Shown here in pieces: positions 16,139 through 24,324 of a DNA stretch of 64,000 nucleotides. Made by a program: the position numbers and the translations under genes. The notes beneath the pieces are model-generated. The model saw nothing but the letters and a program-made list of their open reading frames with translations. It was not told the DNA's origin and searched no databases. Source of the stretch: Amycolatopsis rifamycinica. Lineage in GTDB: Bacteria > Actinomycetota > Actinomycetes > Mycobacteriales > Pseudonocardiaceae. Location: the NCBI RefSeq assembly GCF_000695625.1, contig NZ_JMQI01000019.1:1-64000 (forward strand), written 5' to 3'. Numbering within the stretch: position 1 is the stretch's first letter; every line of letters starts with the position of its first letter.

Positions 16139-17096
16139 GCCGGTCGTGACCGCGCGCCCGGAACCCGTGACGTTCCTCAGCCTGGGCACTCGCTGCGCGG
16201 GCGACCTCTACGTGCCCGACGAGGTGTCCGCGGACTCGCCCGCCCCCGCGCTGGTGCTCGGGCACAGCGGCGTCATGGTGAAGGAGGCGCTGGCCTACTT
16301 CGCGCCGTACTTCGTGGCGGCCGGCTTCGTCGTGCTGGCCATCGACTACCGCACCGTCGGGTCGAGCGAGGGTGAGCCGCGCGGGCTGGACTACCCGGAG
16401 CGGCAGGTCGAAGACTTCCGCAGCGCGATCTCCTACCTCCAGACGCGACCGGAGGTCCGGGCGGACCGCATCGGCCTGTGGGGCGTCAGCGTCGGCGGCT
16501 CCGTCGCCGTCCAGGCGGCCGTGCTCGACCGGCGCGCCAAGTGCGTCGTGGTGCAGAGCCCGAGCGTCTGGAACGGGTGGCGGTACCTGGAACGACTGCT
16601 CGGCCGCAACGGGCTGCACGCCCTGCGTGAGCGGCTCGGCGAGGACTGGCAACGCCGCTACGAGACCGGCGAGAGCGCTCGGGTGCCGCACCTGGACCTC
16701 GATCACGAGAACGCCAAAGGCGCCCAGGACCTGTCGGTCGAGTTGTATCCCACCTACCGCAACGAAAAGACCCTCGACTCCACCGAGCACCTGCTCACCT
16801 TCGCCCCGGAGAACCTCATCGACCGGCTCGCGCCGACTCCGCTGCTGATGATCGCCAACGGCGGCCACGACCCGTACCACATGCTCGAGGAAGCCCAGAC
16901 CGCCTTCGCCAGGGCCGGGGAGCCCAAGCGGCTGGCGGTGCTGCCCTACGACGTGCTCGGCCTCTACACCGGCCCCGGGCTGGAGGAGGCGATGGCGCTG
17001 GCCGTCGAGTGGTTCGACCGCTACCTGCGCCGGACCCGGCTGCCGATCGCCACCCCGGCGCCGACCCGCGAGTCCGTCGCCGCTATGAAACGGTGA
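16116..17096 (+). CDS. Alpha/beta hydrolase
   Basis: 326 residues from GTG 16116; GTG 16146 is a possible alternative. Neither has a ribosome site, consistent with leaderless translation. Alpha/beta-hydrolase features: APALVLGHSGVMV (oxyanion region), nucleophile elbow GVSVGG with Ser125, and the late His in NGGHDPYHM. It resembles small-molecule esterases of the DUF/dienelactone-hydrolase type. The substrate is not evident. It begins inside the large palindrome and is followed 26 bases later by a MarR/GbsR-like gene, suggesting an autoregulated two-gene operon. Confidence 0.8.
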   Translation: MTEIYSNLPVVTARPEPVTFLSLGTRCAGDLYVPDEVSADSPAPALVLGHSGVMVKEALAYFAPYFVAAGFVVLAIDYRTVGSSEGEPRGLDYPERQVEDFRSAISYLQTRPEVRADRIGLWGVSVGGSVAVQAAVLDRRAKCVVVQSPSVWNGWRYLERLLGRNGLHALRERLGEDWQRRYETGESARVPHLDLDHENAKGAQDLSVELYPTYRNEKTLDSTEHLLTFAPENLIDRLAPTPLLMIANGGHDPYHMLEEAQTAFARAGEPKRLAVLPYDVLGLYTGPGLEEAMALAVEWFDRYLRRTRLPIATPAPTRESVAAMKR

Positions 17097-17122
17097 CCAG
17101 CGGACACAGGGAGCGCGGCGCC

Positions 17123-17575
17123 ATGGGTGACGAACAGCAGGACCAGCTCATGCGGTGGGTGGAGCGGGTGGCCACCTTCTGCGTGGAGGAATGGGGGCTG
17201 CCCCCGATCACCGGGCGCGTCCTCGGCTGGCTCATGATCTGCGACCCGCCCGAGCAGTCCGCGGGCGGGATCGCCGACACGATCCAGGCCAGCCGGGCGT
17301 CCCTGACGTCCAACATGCGGCTGCTCACCACCATCGGGCTGGTGCGCAAAGTCCGCCGCCCCGGCGACCGCGTCGCCTACTACCGCATCGAGGACGACGC
17401 CTGGCACAAGGTCGTCCAGCGCAAACTCGACAGCCTCAGCGCGTTCGGCGACATCGCCGAGGAGGGCTTCGCCATCACCGGCCGCGAAGGACCCCGCACC
17501 GAACGCATCAAGGCGGCCCAGGAATCCCTGACCTGGTTGCGGGACATCGCCGCCCGCAATCCCCCGGAACACTAG
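17123..17575 (+). CDS. MarR/GbsR-like transcriptional regulator
   Basis: 150 residues; ATG 17123 chosen because a GGGAG motif lies upstream and the domain begins here (the open frame extends further left). Winged-helix features: PPITGRVLGWLMICDPPEQS, then SAGGIADTIQASRASLTSNM (recognition region) and LVRKVRRPGDRVAYYRI (wing). The GbsR-type layout is closest. It probably binds the palindrome at 16095-16138 upstream of its own operon. Confidence 0.8.
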   Translation: MGDEQQDQLMRWVERVATFCVEEWGLPPITGRVLGWLMICDPPEQSAGGIADTIQASRASLTSNMRLLTTIGLVRKVRRPGDRVAYYRIEDDAWHKVVQRKLDSLSAFGDIAEEGFAITGREGPRTERIKAAQESLTWLRDIAARNPPEH

Positions 17576-17582
17576 GAACCCC

Positions 17583-18404
17583 ATGCCATCCCCGCTTCGC
17601 CTGGACCCGGTCCAGGAGACCGCGCTGCTCACCCTGTACGCGCGAGCCCTCGACAGCAAAGCGCCGGCTTCGATCCTCGGCGACACCCTGGCCGCGGCGG
17701 TCGCGGACCGGATCGCCGGGGACACCGGCTACGACTTCGCCAAGCTGAAGGTCAAGCCGAGCCTCATCGCCGGCACCGCGCTGCGCGCCGCGAAGATCGA
17801 CGACGTCGTCCGCCGGTTCACGGCCACGCACCCCGACGCGGTCGTCGTCGACCTGGGCTGTGGCCTCGACACCCGGTCGGCCCGCTGCGACCCGCCCGAC
17901 GGCGTCGGCTGGTACGACGTCGACCTGCCCGAGGTCACCGACCTGCGACGGCGGTACCTCCCGGACCGGACGCACCTGATCGCCGCGGACGTCACCGAGC
18001 CCGGCTGGTCCCAGGCCCTGCCCGGCGACCGGCCCGCCGTGATCGTGGCCGAAGGTCTGCTGCCCTTCTTGCCCGGAGGCTCGTTCCCGACGACGATCCG
18101 CCGGCTGACCACGCGGTTCCCGACGGGCGAACTCGTGCTGAACGGCTACACGCGGTTCGCCGCCTGGGCGATGAAGTACCACCCTTCGATCAAGGCGCTC
18201 GGCATCGACGCCGCCCAGGGCTTCGACGACCCGCACGAGCCGGAACACTGGAACGCCGGCCTCACGCTCGTCGCGGAGCAGCTGCTCACCCGCGCCCCGG
18301 AAGTGGCCGCGTTCCCGCAACCCGTCCGAGCGCTGACCCGCCTCCTGGCCCACAGCACGGCGATGTCCCGCCAAGGCACCCGCGTTCTCCACTACCGGTT
18401 CTGA
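17583..18404 (+). CDS. Class I SAM-dependent methyltransferase (LCMT/PpmP-like)
   Basis: 273 residues, seven bases after the regulator gene. The SAM-binding motif is VVVDLGCGLDTRSARC, followed by VGWYDVDLPEVTDLRRRYLP and VIVAEGLLPFLP. These mark the leucine-carboxyl-methyltransferase-like family often annotated as O-methyltransferases in polyketide clusters. The acceptor substrate cannot be told from sequence. Co-transcription with the hydrolase and regulator is likely. Confidence 0.82.
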   Translation: MPSPLRLDPVQETALLTLYARALDSKAPASILGDTLAAAVADRIAGDTGYDFAKLKVKPSLIAGTALRAAKIDDVVRRFTATHPDAVVVDLGCGLDTRSARCDPPDGVGWYDVDLPEVTDLRRRYLPDRTHLIAADVTEPGWSQALPGDRPAVIVAEGLLPFLPGGSFPTTIRRLTTRFPTGELVLNGYTRFAAWAMKYHPSIKALGIDAAQGFDDPHEPEHWNAGLTLVAEQLLTRAPEVAAFPQPVRALTRLLAHSTAMSRQGTRVLHYRF

Positions 18405-18422
18405 CCGGCGTGGTGTCCTGGA

Positions 18423-18464
18423 TGCTGCGGCGTCTGGGGTGCTGCGGCGTCTGGGGTGCTGCGG
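18423..18464. repeat. 17-bp direct repeat, 2.5 copies
   Basis: TGCTGCGGCGTCTGGGG occurs at 18423-18439 and 18440-18456, with an eight-base partial copy following. It lies just downstream (in transcription) of the small minus-strand gene ending at 18465. Confidence 0.7.
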
Positions 18465-18638
18465 TCAGACCGTGTCTTCGGGCTTGCGGCGCCCCAGCGT
18501 CGCTTCCGGATGCTCGGTGCGGCGGTCGGAGTCGCGCAGGACCTCGCGGGCCTGGCCCTCGGGGTCGGCGCTGTCCACCGCCTGCTCTTCGGGCAGCAGC
18601 TCGGCCCGGGTTTCCGTCCGGTCAGGGGTGTCGTCCAT
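18465..18638 (-). CDS. Small acidic hypothetical protein (57 aa)
   Basis: ATG at 18638, stop TGA at 18465: 57 residues (MDDTPDRTETRAELLPEEQA ... LGRRKPEDTV). The protein is strongly acidic with many Asp, Glu and Arg, predicted disordered, and uses G or C at nearly every third codon position. No membrane segment or known domain. A weak CAGG ribosome site precedes it. It resembles the many short disordered proteins of actinobacteria with no assigned role. Confidence 0.55.
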   Translation of the reverse strand: MDDTPDRTETRAELLPEEQAVDSADPEGQAREVLRDSDRRTEHPEATLGRRKPEDTV

Positions 18639-18696
18639 GCCTGGTGACTACCCGGTCCTCGGCGATCTCAGACACGCGGTCTCCGGGCGAACCCGG

Positions 18697-19305
18697 TCAG
18701 TCGCGTGAGCGGCGGTTGCCGGCGGCGTCGCGGCGCAGCTGGTCCGTGCGGGCCGAGATCTCGCCGAGCTGCTCGGCCAGCCCGGCGTGCGCGCCGGTCA
18801 GGTGCGGCCGGGCGGCGGCCAGCGGCGGGAGCAGCGTCGCCGGGTCGTCGTCGCCGAGGGCCGCGCCGAGGCGGTCGGCGCTCTCCTGCGCGGCCGGGCC
18901 GAGCCCGTCGAGCGCGCTGACGCGGCCGGCGAGCTGGCGCAGGATCGCGGAGTTGCGGCGGGCCCAGTCGGCGACGGCCCGGTCGCCCGCGCGCCGGTCG
19001 CGTTCCGCGTCGACCCGGGCTTCGCCCGTCTTCTCGCCGGTGTGCGAGGGCTGCAGCCGCAGGTAGCGCCGTTCGGCGGCCTGGCGGCTGGCGACCCCCA
19101 GCGCGGGCGCGAGCGCCACCCAGCTGGTGCCGGCCGCCCTGGCCGCGGTGATCAGCTCCGGTTCCCAGCTCGCGAGCTCCTCCCGCAGCCGCCGCAGGCC
19201 GGACAACGCGGCCAGCACCTGATCCTGCTCCGCGGCCCCGGCCCGGGCGGCGGCCACCACCTCCTGGATCCGGCGCAGCGCGCCGGTGGGATCGATCCCG
19301 TCCAT
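18697..19305 (-). CDS. Putative hsp18 regulator (RheA-like position)
   Basis: 202 residues from ATG 19305, preceded by GAAAGGA; a further ATG at 19329 lacks a ribosome site. Two helical segments: an N-terminal part with ARAAGTSWVALAPALGVASR that looks like a helix-turn-helix (about 65-90), and a C-terminal coiled region (95-202) rich in Arg, Ala and Glu. It is divergent from a small heat-shock gene, and a RheA-type operator lies between them. In Streptomyces albus RheA is the thermosensing repressor of hsp18 and is encoded in this position. The assignment rests on context and operator, not on clear sequence identity. Confidence 0.6.
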   Translation of the reverse strand: MDGIDPTGALRRIQEVVAAARAGAAEQDQVLAALSGLRRLREELASWEPELITAARAAGTSWVALAPALGVASRQAAERRYLRLQPSHTGEKTGEARVDAERDRRAGDRAVADWARRNSAILRQLAGRVSALDGLGPAAQESADRLGAALGDDDPATLLPPLAAARPHLTGAHAGLAEQLGEISARTDQLRRDAAGNRRSRD

Positions 19306-19333
19306 CACGTCATCCTTTCGACGACCCATGTCT

Positions 19334-19352
19334 TGTCATCGTTTTGACGACA
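19334..19352. promoter_or_regulatory. RheA-type operator
   Basis: TGTCATC-GTTTT-GACGACA, one base different from the published RheA site TGTCATC-N5-GATGACA. It lies in the divergent gap, 29 bases upstream of the chosen regulator start and 61 bases upstream of the heat-shock gene. Confidence 0.65.
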
Positions 19353-19372
19353 TGCTAGAACAGACCCGCGTG

Positions 19373-19391
19373 TTGACACCAGAGCTGTCAA
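19373..19391. promoter_or_regulatory. TTGACA-N7-TGTCAA dyad in the hsp promoter
   Basis: Perfect six-base arms with spacer CCAGAGC, 21 bases before the heat-shock start codon. The left arm equals a consensus -35 hexamer, but its closeness to the start suggests a second operator half or mRNA hairpin. Confidence 0.45.
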
Positions 19392-19412
19392 GTTTCCAGG
19401 AGGTGGATCCCG

Positions 19413-19844
19413 ATGTTGATGCGCACCGACCCGTTCCGCGACCTCGACCGGTTCGCCCAGCAGGTCTTCGGCGCCGGCACCTGGTCGAAGCCGGCCGCGA
19501 TCCCGATGGACGCCTACCGCGCCGGCGACGAGTTCGTGGTGTGCTTCGACCTCCCCGGCGTCGACCCCGGCGCGATCGAGCTGGACGTCGAGCGCAACGT
19601 CCTCACGGTCAAGGCCGAACGACGGCCCCTGCCGACCGGGGACGACGTCCGGATGCACGTCTCCGAACGGCGGCTGGGCGTGTTCTCCCGCCAGCTCTTC
19701 CTCGGCGACACCCTGGACACCGAGCACATCACCGCGAACTACGACGCCGGGGTGCTGACCGTCCGCATCCCGATCGTGGAAAAGGCGAAGCCGCGGCGCA
19801 TCGAGATCGACGGCACCGGCGACCGCGACCAGATCGAGGCTTGA
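19413..19844 (+). CDS. hsp18: Hsp20-family small heat-shock protein
   Basis: 143 residues; ATG 19413 with AGGAGG nine bases upstream. The alpha-crystallin domain covers about 35-130 ([29 protein letters not shown], ... [19 protein letters not shown]), with the I-x-I type C-terminal motif IEI. It is an ATP-independent holdase preventing aggregation of unfolding proteins. It is divergent from a RheA-like regulator gene with a RheA-type operator between, so heat induction by loss of repression is expected. Confidence 0.9.
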   Translation: MLMRTDPFRDLDRFAQQVFGAGTWSKPAAIPMDAYRAGDEFVVCFDLPGVDPGAIELDVERNVLTVKAERRPLPTGDDVRMHVSERRLGVFSRQLFLGDTLDTEHITANYDAGVLTVRIPIVEKAKPRRIEIDGTGDRDQIEA

Positions 19845-19948
19845 CTCCCGGCGGGGGCGGGCCGGGCGCACGTCCGACCCCCGTCCGTGCGTCGCTCCCA
19901 TGGCGCGGGGTGGCGACGGAGGGGCGCTGGAGCGGGACCGCCGCTGAC

Positions 19949-20395
19949 TCAGGACCGCTCGACGCGGAAGACCGCGATGCGGTCCGCGGCCGCCGCGACG
20001 GCGTCCGGCGTCGCCCCCTCCGCCAGGCCGGTCGTCACGAACCGCTTCCCCACGCTCGCCGGGCTGGTCTCGACCAGCCGGCGCAGCACCTGACGCCGCT
20101 GCGCCACCGGCAGTTCGGTCAGCCGCGCGGCCGACGAGCGGCGGCCGCGGGTGAGCGTCACCTCGCCGGCGGCTCGCACGTTCGCCACCCAGGCCGCCTT
20201 CGGGTAGGCCTGGACGATGTAGTGGTGCCCGTCGATCGGGTTGACGGCGATCGGGAACGTGCGCGGGACACCGGTGCGGCGTCCGGGCACGGTGAGCAGC
20301 TGCATCGGGCCGAAGGCGACGCCGAGCCGCTGCAGGCCGACCACGATCTTGTTGCCGGTGTTGACCATCCGGCGGTAGCTCTGTGCTGTTGTCAT
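19949..20395 (-). CDS. Deazaflavin (F420)-dependent nitroreductase-family oxidoreductase
   Basis: 148 residues from ATG 20395. Ddn-like split-barrel motifs: LLTVPGRRTGVPRTFPIAV (F420 phosphate-binding region), HYIVQAYPKAAWVANVRAAG and EVTLTRGRRSSAARLTEL. These enzymes use reduced F420 to reduce quinones or nitro compounds. F420 is typical of actinomycetes. A dyad at 20414-20434 just upstream suggests control by a TetR-type repressor encoded elsewhere. Confidence 0.82.
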   Translation of the reverse strand: MTTAQSYRRMVNTGNKIVVGLQRLGVAFGPMQLLTVPGRRTGVPRTFPIAVNPIDGHHYIVQAYPKAAWVANVRAAGEVTLTRGRRSSAARLTELPVAQRRQVLRRLVETSPASVGKRFVTTGLAEGATPDAVAAAADRIAVFRVERS

Positions 20396-20413
20396 GCCCC
20401 GACGGTACACGAA

Positions 20414-20434
20414 ATCATATGAAACTCGTATGAT
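20414..20434. promoter_or_regulatory. ATCATA-N9-TATGAT dyad
   Basis: Perfect six-base arms with spacer TGAAACTCG, 19 bases upstream of the oxidoreductase start. AT-rich and compatible with a TetR-type operator overlapping the promoter. Confidence 0.5.
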
Positions 20435-20448
20435 CTGATTTCCATAAT

Positions 20449-20613
20449 TTACTCGCGTTCGGGGCCGGGCTTCGGGTCCGGCGGCAACGGGTCCGGCACG
20501 GGAACACCGGGGTCCGGCAGCGGCCGGGCCGGTCCCGGACCCGGCGGCCCCGGCTCCGGGACGATGGGGTCGGGCTGGATCGGGCCGGGTGGCACCGGGG
20601 GTGCGGTCGACAT
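20449..20613 (-). CDS. Small proline-rich protein (54 aa)
   Basis: ATG 20613 with GGAGGGAAG just upstream. 54 residues, about 24 of them Pro, in repeated P-x-P and PDP units (PPGPIQPDPIVPEPGPPGPG), ending in PGPERE. Predicted extended polyproline-type and disordered; no signal peptide. The good ribosome site supports it, but low-complexity GC-rich sequence can mimic genes. Confidence 0.5.
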   Translation of the reverse strand: MSTAPPVPPGPIQPDPIVPEPGPPGPGPARPLPDPGVPVPDPLPPDPKPGPERE

Positions 20614-20729
20614 CGTCTTCCCTCCGCCACGCTGCGCCACCCGCGATCCGGGCGGCGATCACCTCGGGGCTACCCGCTGCGGCGGCCCGCGGAAACCCGG
20701 CCCCGGACCGCTCCGAGGATTCCGCGGGG

Positions 20730-21092
20730 TCAGCCGGACCGCGGGTGGTGGGCGTGGTCGCCCGCAGGGATGTCGCGGTCCACGTGGTCCGCGTGGTGCA
20801 GGGCCTGGGCCAGCAGGCCGCGGACGTGGTTGTCCGCCGCCGAGTAGTACACGAAGGTCCCTTCGCGGCGGCCTTTCACCAGGCCCGCCAGACGCAGCTT
20901 CGCCAGGTGCTGGCTGACCGCCGTCGGGGCCGCGCCGGCCAGTTCGGCCAGGCAGGCCACCGAGGACTCGCCCTGCAGCAGGGCCCACAACACCTTGATG
21001 CGGGTCGGGTCGGCCAGCAGGCGGAACGACTCCGCGGCCAGGTGGACCTGCTCTTCGGTGGGCATGTCGAACTCCGGCAGCGACGCGTGCAT
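20730..21092 (-). CDS. ArsR/SmtB-family metal-responsive repressor
   Basis: 120 residues from ATG 21092 (ATG 21065 is an alternative). Winged helix: LADPTRIKVLWALLQGESSV, then LAGAAPTAVSQHLAKLRLAG (recognition helix) and the wing GRREGTFVYYSA. The C-terminus is His-rich (HHADHVDRD ... DHAHH), the place where CzrA/NmtR-type sensors bind Zn, Ni or Co. It is divergent from a CDF efflux gene with a perfect dyad between them, so release by metal excess is expected. Confidence 0.88.
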   Translation of the reverse strand: MHASLPEFDMPTEEQVHLAAESFRLLADPTRIKVLWALLQGESSVACLAELAGAAPTAVSQHLAKLRLAGLVKGRREGTFVYYSAADNHVRGLLAQALHHADHVDRDIPAGDHAHHPRSG

Positions 21093-21114
21093 GGTCACAA
21101 CCTTACTACTTGCG

Positions 21115-21136
21115 TATCTGCGTGCTTGCGCAGATA
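21115..21136. promoter_or_regulatory. ArsR operator: TATCTGCG-N6-CGCAGATA
   Basis: Perfect eight-base arms with spacer TGCTTG, lying 11 bases before the CDF start and 22 before the arsR start. Size and position fit an SmtB-type operator for both genes. Confidence 0.75.
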
Positions 21137-21147
21137 AACTGGCTCTC

Positions 21148-22146
21148 ATGACCGGTCACGGACACCCACACGGGCACGGCCACGGGCACCGCCACTCGCG
21201 GTGGCGGCCGCACAGCCACGACAGCGCCGACCGCGTGGACCACGCCCTCGAAACCAGCCGGCGCGGGGTGCGCGCGCTCGTGTGGTCGTTCGCCGCGCTG
21301 TCGCTGACCGCCGTCGCGCAGCTGGTGCTCGTGCTGATCACCGGCTCGGTGGCGCTGCTGGGCGACACCATCCACAACTTCGCCGACGCGCTGACCGCCG
21401 TCCCGCTCGGCGTCGCGTTCCTGCTCGGCCGCCGTGCCGCGACCCGCCGCTACACCTACGGTCTCGGCCGCGCCGAAGACCTGGCGGGCGTGGTGGTCGT
21501 GCTCGTCGTCGCGGCTTCGGCGGCGATCGCCGGCTACGAATCGGTGGCGCGGCTGCTCGACCCGCGGCCGGTCGCGCACCCGTGGGTGGTCGCCCTGGCC
21601 GGCGTGATCGGCTTCGTGGGCAACGAACTCGTGGCGCGCTACCGGATCAAGATCGGCCGCGAGATCGGCTCGGCCGCGCTCGTCGCCGACGGGCTGCACG
21701 CCCGCACGGACGGCTTCACGTCGCTCGCGGTCGTCGCCGGCGCGGCGGGCGTCGCGTTCGGCTTCCCCGCGGCGGACCCGATCATCGGCCTGGTCATCAC
21801 CGTCGCGATCCTGTTCGTCCTGCGAGACGCCGCGAAGGAGGTCTTCCGGCGGCTGCTGGACGCCGTCGACCCGGCGTCGGTCGACCTGGCCGAACGAACC
21901 GCCCTGGCGGTCGACGGCGTACTGGGGGCCCGGGACCTGCGGATGCGCTGGATCGGGCACCACCTGCGGGCGGAGCTGGCGGTGACGGTGGCGGCGGACC
22001 TGACCGTCGAGGCCGCCCACGCGCTGGCCCACGAGGTGGAACACCGGTTGCTGCACACGATCCCGCGCCTGACCGCGGTGGTGATCCACACCGAACCGGC
22101 CACCGGCGCGGAGCGGGCGCACGAAACCGTCGCCCACCATCGCTAG
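21148..22146 (+). CDS. Cation diffusion facilitator (Zn/Co/Ni efflux)
   Basis: 332 residues from ATG 21148, only 11 bases after the operator and without a ribosome site, so probably leaderless. The His-rich start (GHGHPHGHGHGHRH) binds metal. Six membrane segments with the two CDF metal sites, HNFAD in helix 2 and HARTD in helix 5, and a C-terminal ferredoxin-like domain (about 240-320). The protein exchanges cytoplasmic divalent metal for protons. Regulated by the divergent ArsR protein. Confidence 0.9.
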   Translation: MTGHGHPHGHGHGHRHSRWRPHSHDSADRVDHALETSRRGVRALVWSFAALSLTAVAQLVLVLITGSVALLGDTIHNFADALTAVPLGVAFLLGRRAATRRYTYGLGRAEDLAGVVVVLVVAASAAIAGYESVARLLDPRPVAHPWVVALAGVIGFVGNELVARYRIKIGREIGSAALVADGLHARTDGFTSLAVVAGAAGVAFGFPAADPIIGLVITVAILFVLRDAAKEVFRRLLDAVDPASVDLAERTALAVDGVLGARDLRMRWIGHHLRAELAVTVAADLTVEAAHALAHEVEHRLLHTIPRLTAVVIHTEPATGAERAHETVAHHR

Positions 22147-22172
22147 GCGCGGCCGAGCGCGTTCGATCCACA

Positions 22173-22194
22173 CCCCGGCCGCACCTGGCCGGGG
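22173..22194. terminator. Bidirectional hairpin
   Basis: CCCCGGCC-GCACCT-GGCCGGGG, a perfect eight-base stem between the convergent CDF and MFS genes. No U tract, as usual for actinomycetes. Confidence 0.6.
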
Positions 22195-22228
22195 AGGCCG
22201 GCGCGCACGGTCGCAGCGGGCCGCCCGC

Positions 22229-23428
22229 TCAGCCGACGGGCTGCTCCGCCGGTTCCGGCTTCGGGCTGAGGATCCCGGCGAACACCGCCGCCAGCACGCA
22301 CAGCACCACCGGCACCGCGAACGTGACGTTCAGCGGCATCCACCGCGTCAGGCCGCCGATCAGCGCCGGGCCGGCCAGGAGCCCGACGTACCCGAGGCCG
22401 ACCACCCGGGCCATCAACGCTCCCGAGGCCCGCGTGTCCAGATTGCCCGCCGCCGTGAACAGCTGCGGGACGCCGCCCGAGAGGCCCAGGCCGAACAGCG
22501 CCCAGCCCACCAGGGACAGCGGGACCCACGGGGCCGCCGCGGCCGTCGTCAGGCCGATCGCGGCCAGGATCGCTCCGTAGCGGACGATCGCCGCCGGGCC
22601 GGACCAGGCCGCGACGCGGTCGGTCAGGAAGCGGCCGGTCGTCATCGCCACCGCGAACGCGCCGTACGCCAGCGCCGCCGTGGACGCCGAGGTGCCGAGG
22701 ACCTTTTCCATGTGCAGCGCGGCCCAGTCGTTCGCGACACCCTCCGACAGCATGAGGGCCAGCGCCAGCAGGCCGAGCAGCCAGACCGTGCGGCCCGGGG
22801 TCCGGCGGCGCCCGGCCGGCGCCGCTTCGGCGGTGTCCGCGGCCCCGGCGGACGGCGCGTCGGCCGGCTCCATCAGGAACCGCGCCGACAGCACGGAAAG
22901 CACTACGCAGACCAGGCCCGTGCCGGTGAGCGTCACGCCGGTGGCGACGCCCGCGCCGAGCGTGGCCGCGCCGATGACCGCGGCGATCGCGCCGCCGATC
23001 GACCACATCGCGTGGAACGCCGCCATGATCGGGCGCGGGTAGGCCCGCTCGACCACGACCGCGTGGGAGTTCATCCCGACGTCGATGGCGCCGTTGCCGA
23101 AGCCGAAGAAGACCAGCGCCAGCCCGAGGGTCCACCACGAATCCGCGAACCCGGGCCCGCACACCGCGAGGCCGAGCAGCACGCCGGCGGCCGGCACGAG
23201 GCGCCGGTGCCCGAACCGGTCGACCAGCGGACCGGCCAGCTGCATGCCGGCGAACGCCGCGCCGCCGAGCACCAGCAGCAGCGCGCCCAGCGTGCTGTGC
23301 GAAATGCCCGTCGCGCGCTCGACGTTCGGGATGTGCACCACCCACATGCCCATGGCGAACCCGTTGAGGCCGAAGAACATGAAGGTCGCGAACCGGGCGG
23401 CACGCGGGCGGGTCGGGACGGTCGTCAT
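22229..23428 (-). CDS. MFS transporter, YbjJ-like
   Basis: 399 residues, 12 predicted membrane segments. The N-terminal motif GLNGFAMGMWVVHIPNVERA followed by LLVLGGAAFAGMQLAGPLVDRFGHRR is typical of the YbjJ-like MFS group, whose substrates are mostly unknown (sugars or sugar derivatives suspected). The start ATG overlaps the stop of the upstream DeoR gene (ATGA), so the two are translationally coupled. Confidence 0.82.
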   Translation of the reverse strand: MTTVPTRPRAARFATFMFFGLNGFAMGMWVVHIPNVERATGISHSTLGALLLVLGGAAFAGMQLAGPLVDRFGHRRLVPAAGVLLGLAVCGPGFADSWWTLGLALVFFGFGNGAIDVGMNSHAVVVERAYPRPIMAAFHAMWSIGGAIAAVIGAATLGAGVATGVTLTGTGLVCVVLSVLSARFLMEPADAPSAGAADTAEAAPAGRRRTPGRTVWLLGLLALALMLSEGVANDWAALHMEKVLGTSASTAALAYGAFAVAMTTGRFLTDRVAAWSGPAAIVRYGAILAAIGLTTAAAAPWVPLSLVGWALFGLGLSGGVPQLFTAAGNLDTRASGALMARVVGLGYVGLLAGPALIGGLTRWMPLNVTFAVPVVLCVLAAVFAGILSPKPEPAEQPVG

Positions 23429-24201
23429 CGGCTCTCCAAAGGAACGGCGACGTGCACCAGCACGCCACGCTCGGCCAGCGCCGCGCGCGGGCCCTCGGGC
23501 GCACCGGGATCGGTGATCACCACATCCGCGCGATCGGCGGGACAAACACAGGCGAGCGCGGACCGGCCCCACTTGGCGCCGTCGGCGAGCACGATCGTGC
23601 GGGCCGCGACCTCGAGCGCCGTCCGCTTGACCTCGGCGTCGGCCAGGTCGAACGCCGTGAAGCCGGCCTCGAGGTCGAACGCGCAGGGGCTCAGCACGGC
23701 GACGTCGAAGCGCAGGGCGCGCAGGGACGCCAGCGTCAGCGGGCCGACCAGGGCCTGCTCCCCCGGCCGCGGTTCGCCGCCGGGGAGCAGGAGGCGGATG
23801 CCGGGGGCCTCGGCCAGCTCGCGGGCCGCGTGCAGCGACAGCGGCATCACCGTGATCGCCCGGCCGCGCAGCAGCCGGGCCAGTTCCAGGGCCGTCGTCC
23901 CGCTGTCGAGGACGATCGTCTCGCCGTCGCGGATCAGCTCGGCCGCCGCGGCGGCGATGGCGCGCTTGGCCTCGATCGCGGAGGTCGCACGGGCCGCGAA
24001 CGGCGGCTCGATCCCCGACGGGGACGCCGGGACCGCGCCGCCGTGCACCCGGCGCAGCACGCCCCGGGCGGCCAGCTGGTCGAGGTCGCGGCGGACGGTC
24101 ATCTCCGACGCGCCGGTCGCTTCGGCCAGCTCGGCGACGCCCACCTGGTCGGTGTCGCGCAGCCGCTCCACGATCACCCGTTGCCGTTCCGCGCTCTTCA
24201 C
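23425..24201 (-). CDS. DeoR-family transcriptional regulator
   Basis: 258 residues from GTG 24201 (KSAERQRVIVERLRDT...). DeoR helix-turn-helix VGVAELAEATGASEMTVRRD (about 20-40) with LRRVHGGAV, then the sugar-phosphate-isomerase-like effector domain (80-250) with LDSGTTALELARLL and ADGAKWGR. DeoR regulators answer to sugar phosphates. It is coupled to the MFS gene, which it presumably controls. The open frame extends far upstream, but nothing before 24201 fits the family. Confidence 0.85.
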   Translation of the reverse strand: MKSAERQRVIVERLRDTDQVGVAELAEATGASEMTVRRDLDQLAARGVLRRVHGGAVPASPSGIEPPFAARATSAIEAKRAIAAAAAELIRDGETIVLDSGTTALELARLLRGRAITVMPLSLHAARELAEAPGIRLLLPGGEPRPGEQALVGPLTLASLRALRFDVAVLSPCAFDLEAGFTAFDLADAEVKRTALEVAARTIVLADGAKWGRSALACVCPADRADVVITDPGAPEGPRAALAERGVLVHVAVPLESR

Positions 24202-24228
24202 GCCGTGATGCTCGCAAGCCGGCCGAGA

Positions 24229-24270
24229 TCGCACAACCCGTTTGTTCGTTCGCTCACGTGCCTTGTGCGA
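24229..24270. promoter_or_regulatory. TCGCACAA ... TTGTGCGA inverted repeat
   Basis: Perfect eight-base arms (24229-24236 and 24263-24270) with a 26-base spacer containing TTTGTTCGTTCG, in the divergent gap between deoR and tetR. Widely spaced arms suit a DeoR-type looped operator. Confidence 0.45.
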
Positions 24271-24324
24271 GCTACCGCTGCGGCATGATGGTGCCGTGCA
24301 CGCCGCCGAGACCACCGCGACCCC

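Noticed and set aside
22229..24217. Long open frame upstream of the MFS transporter
   Set aside because: The part before 23428 is the out-of-frame shadow of the deoR gene; the transporter start is fixed by the ATGA overlap.
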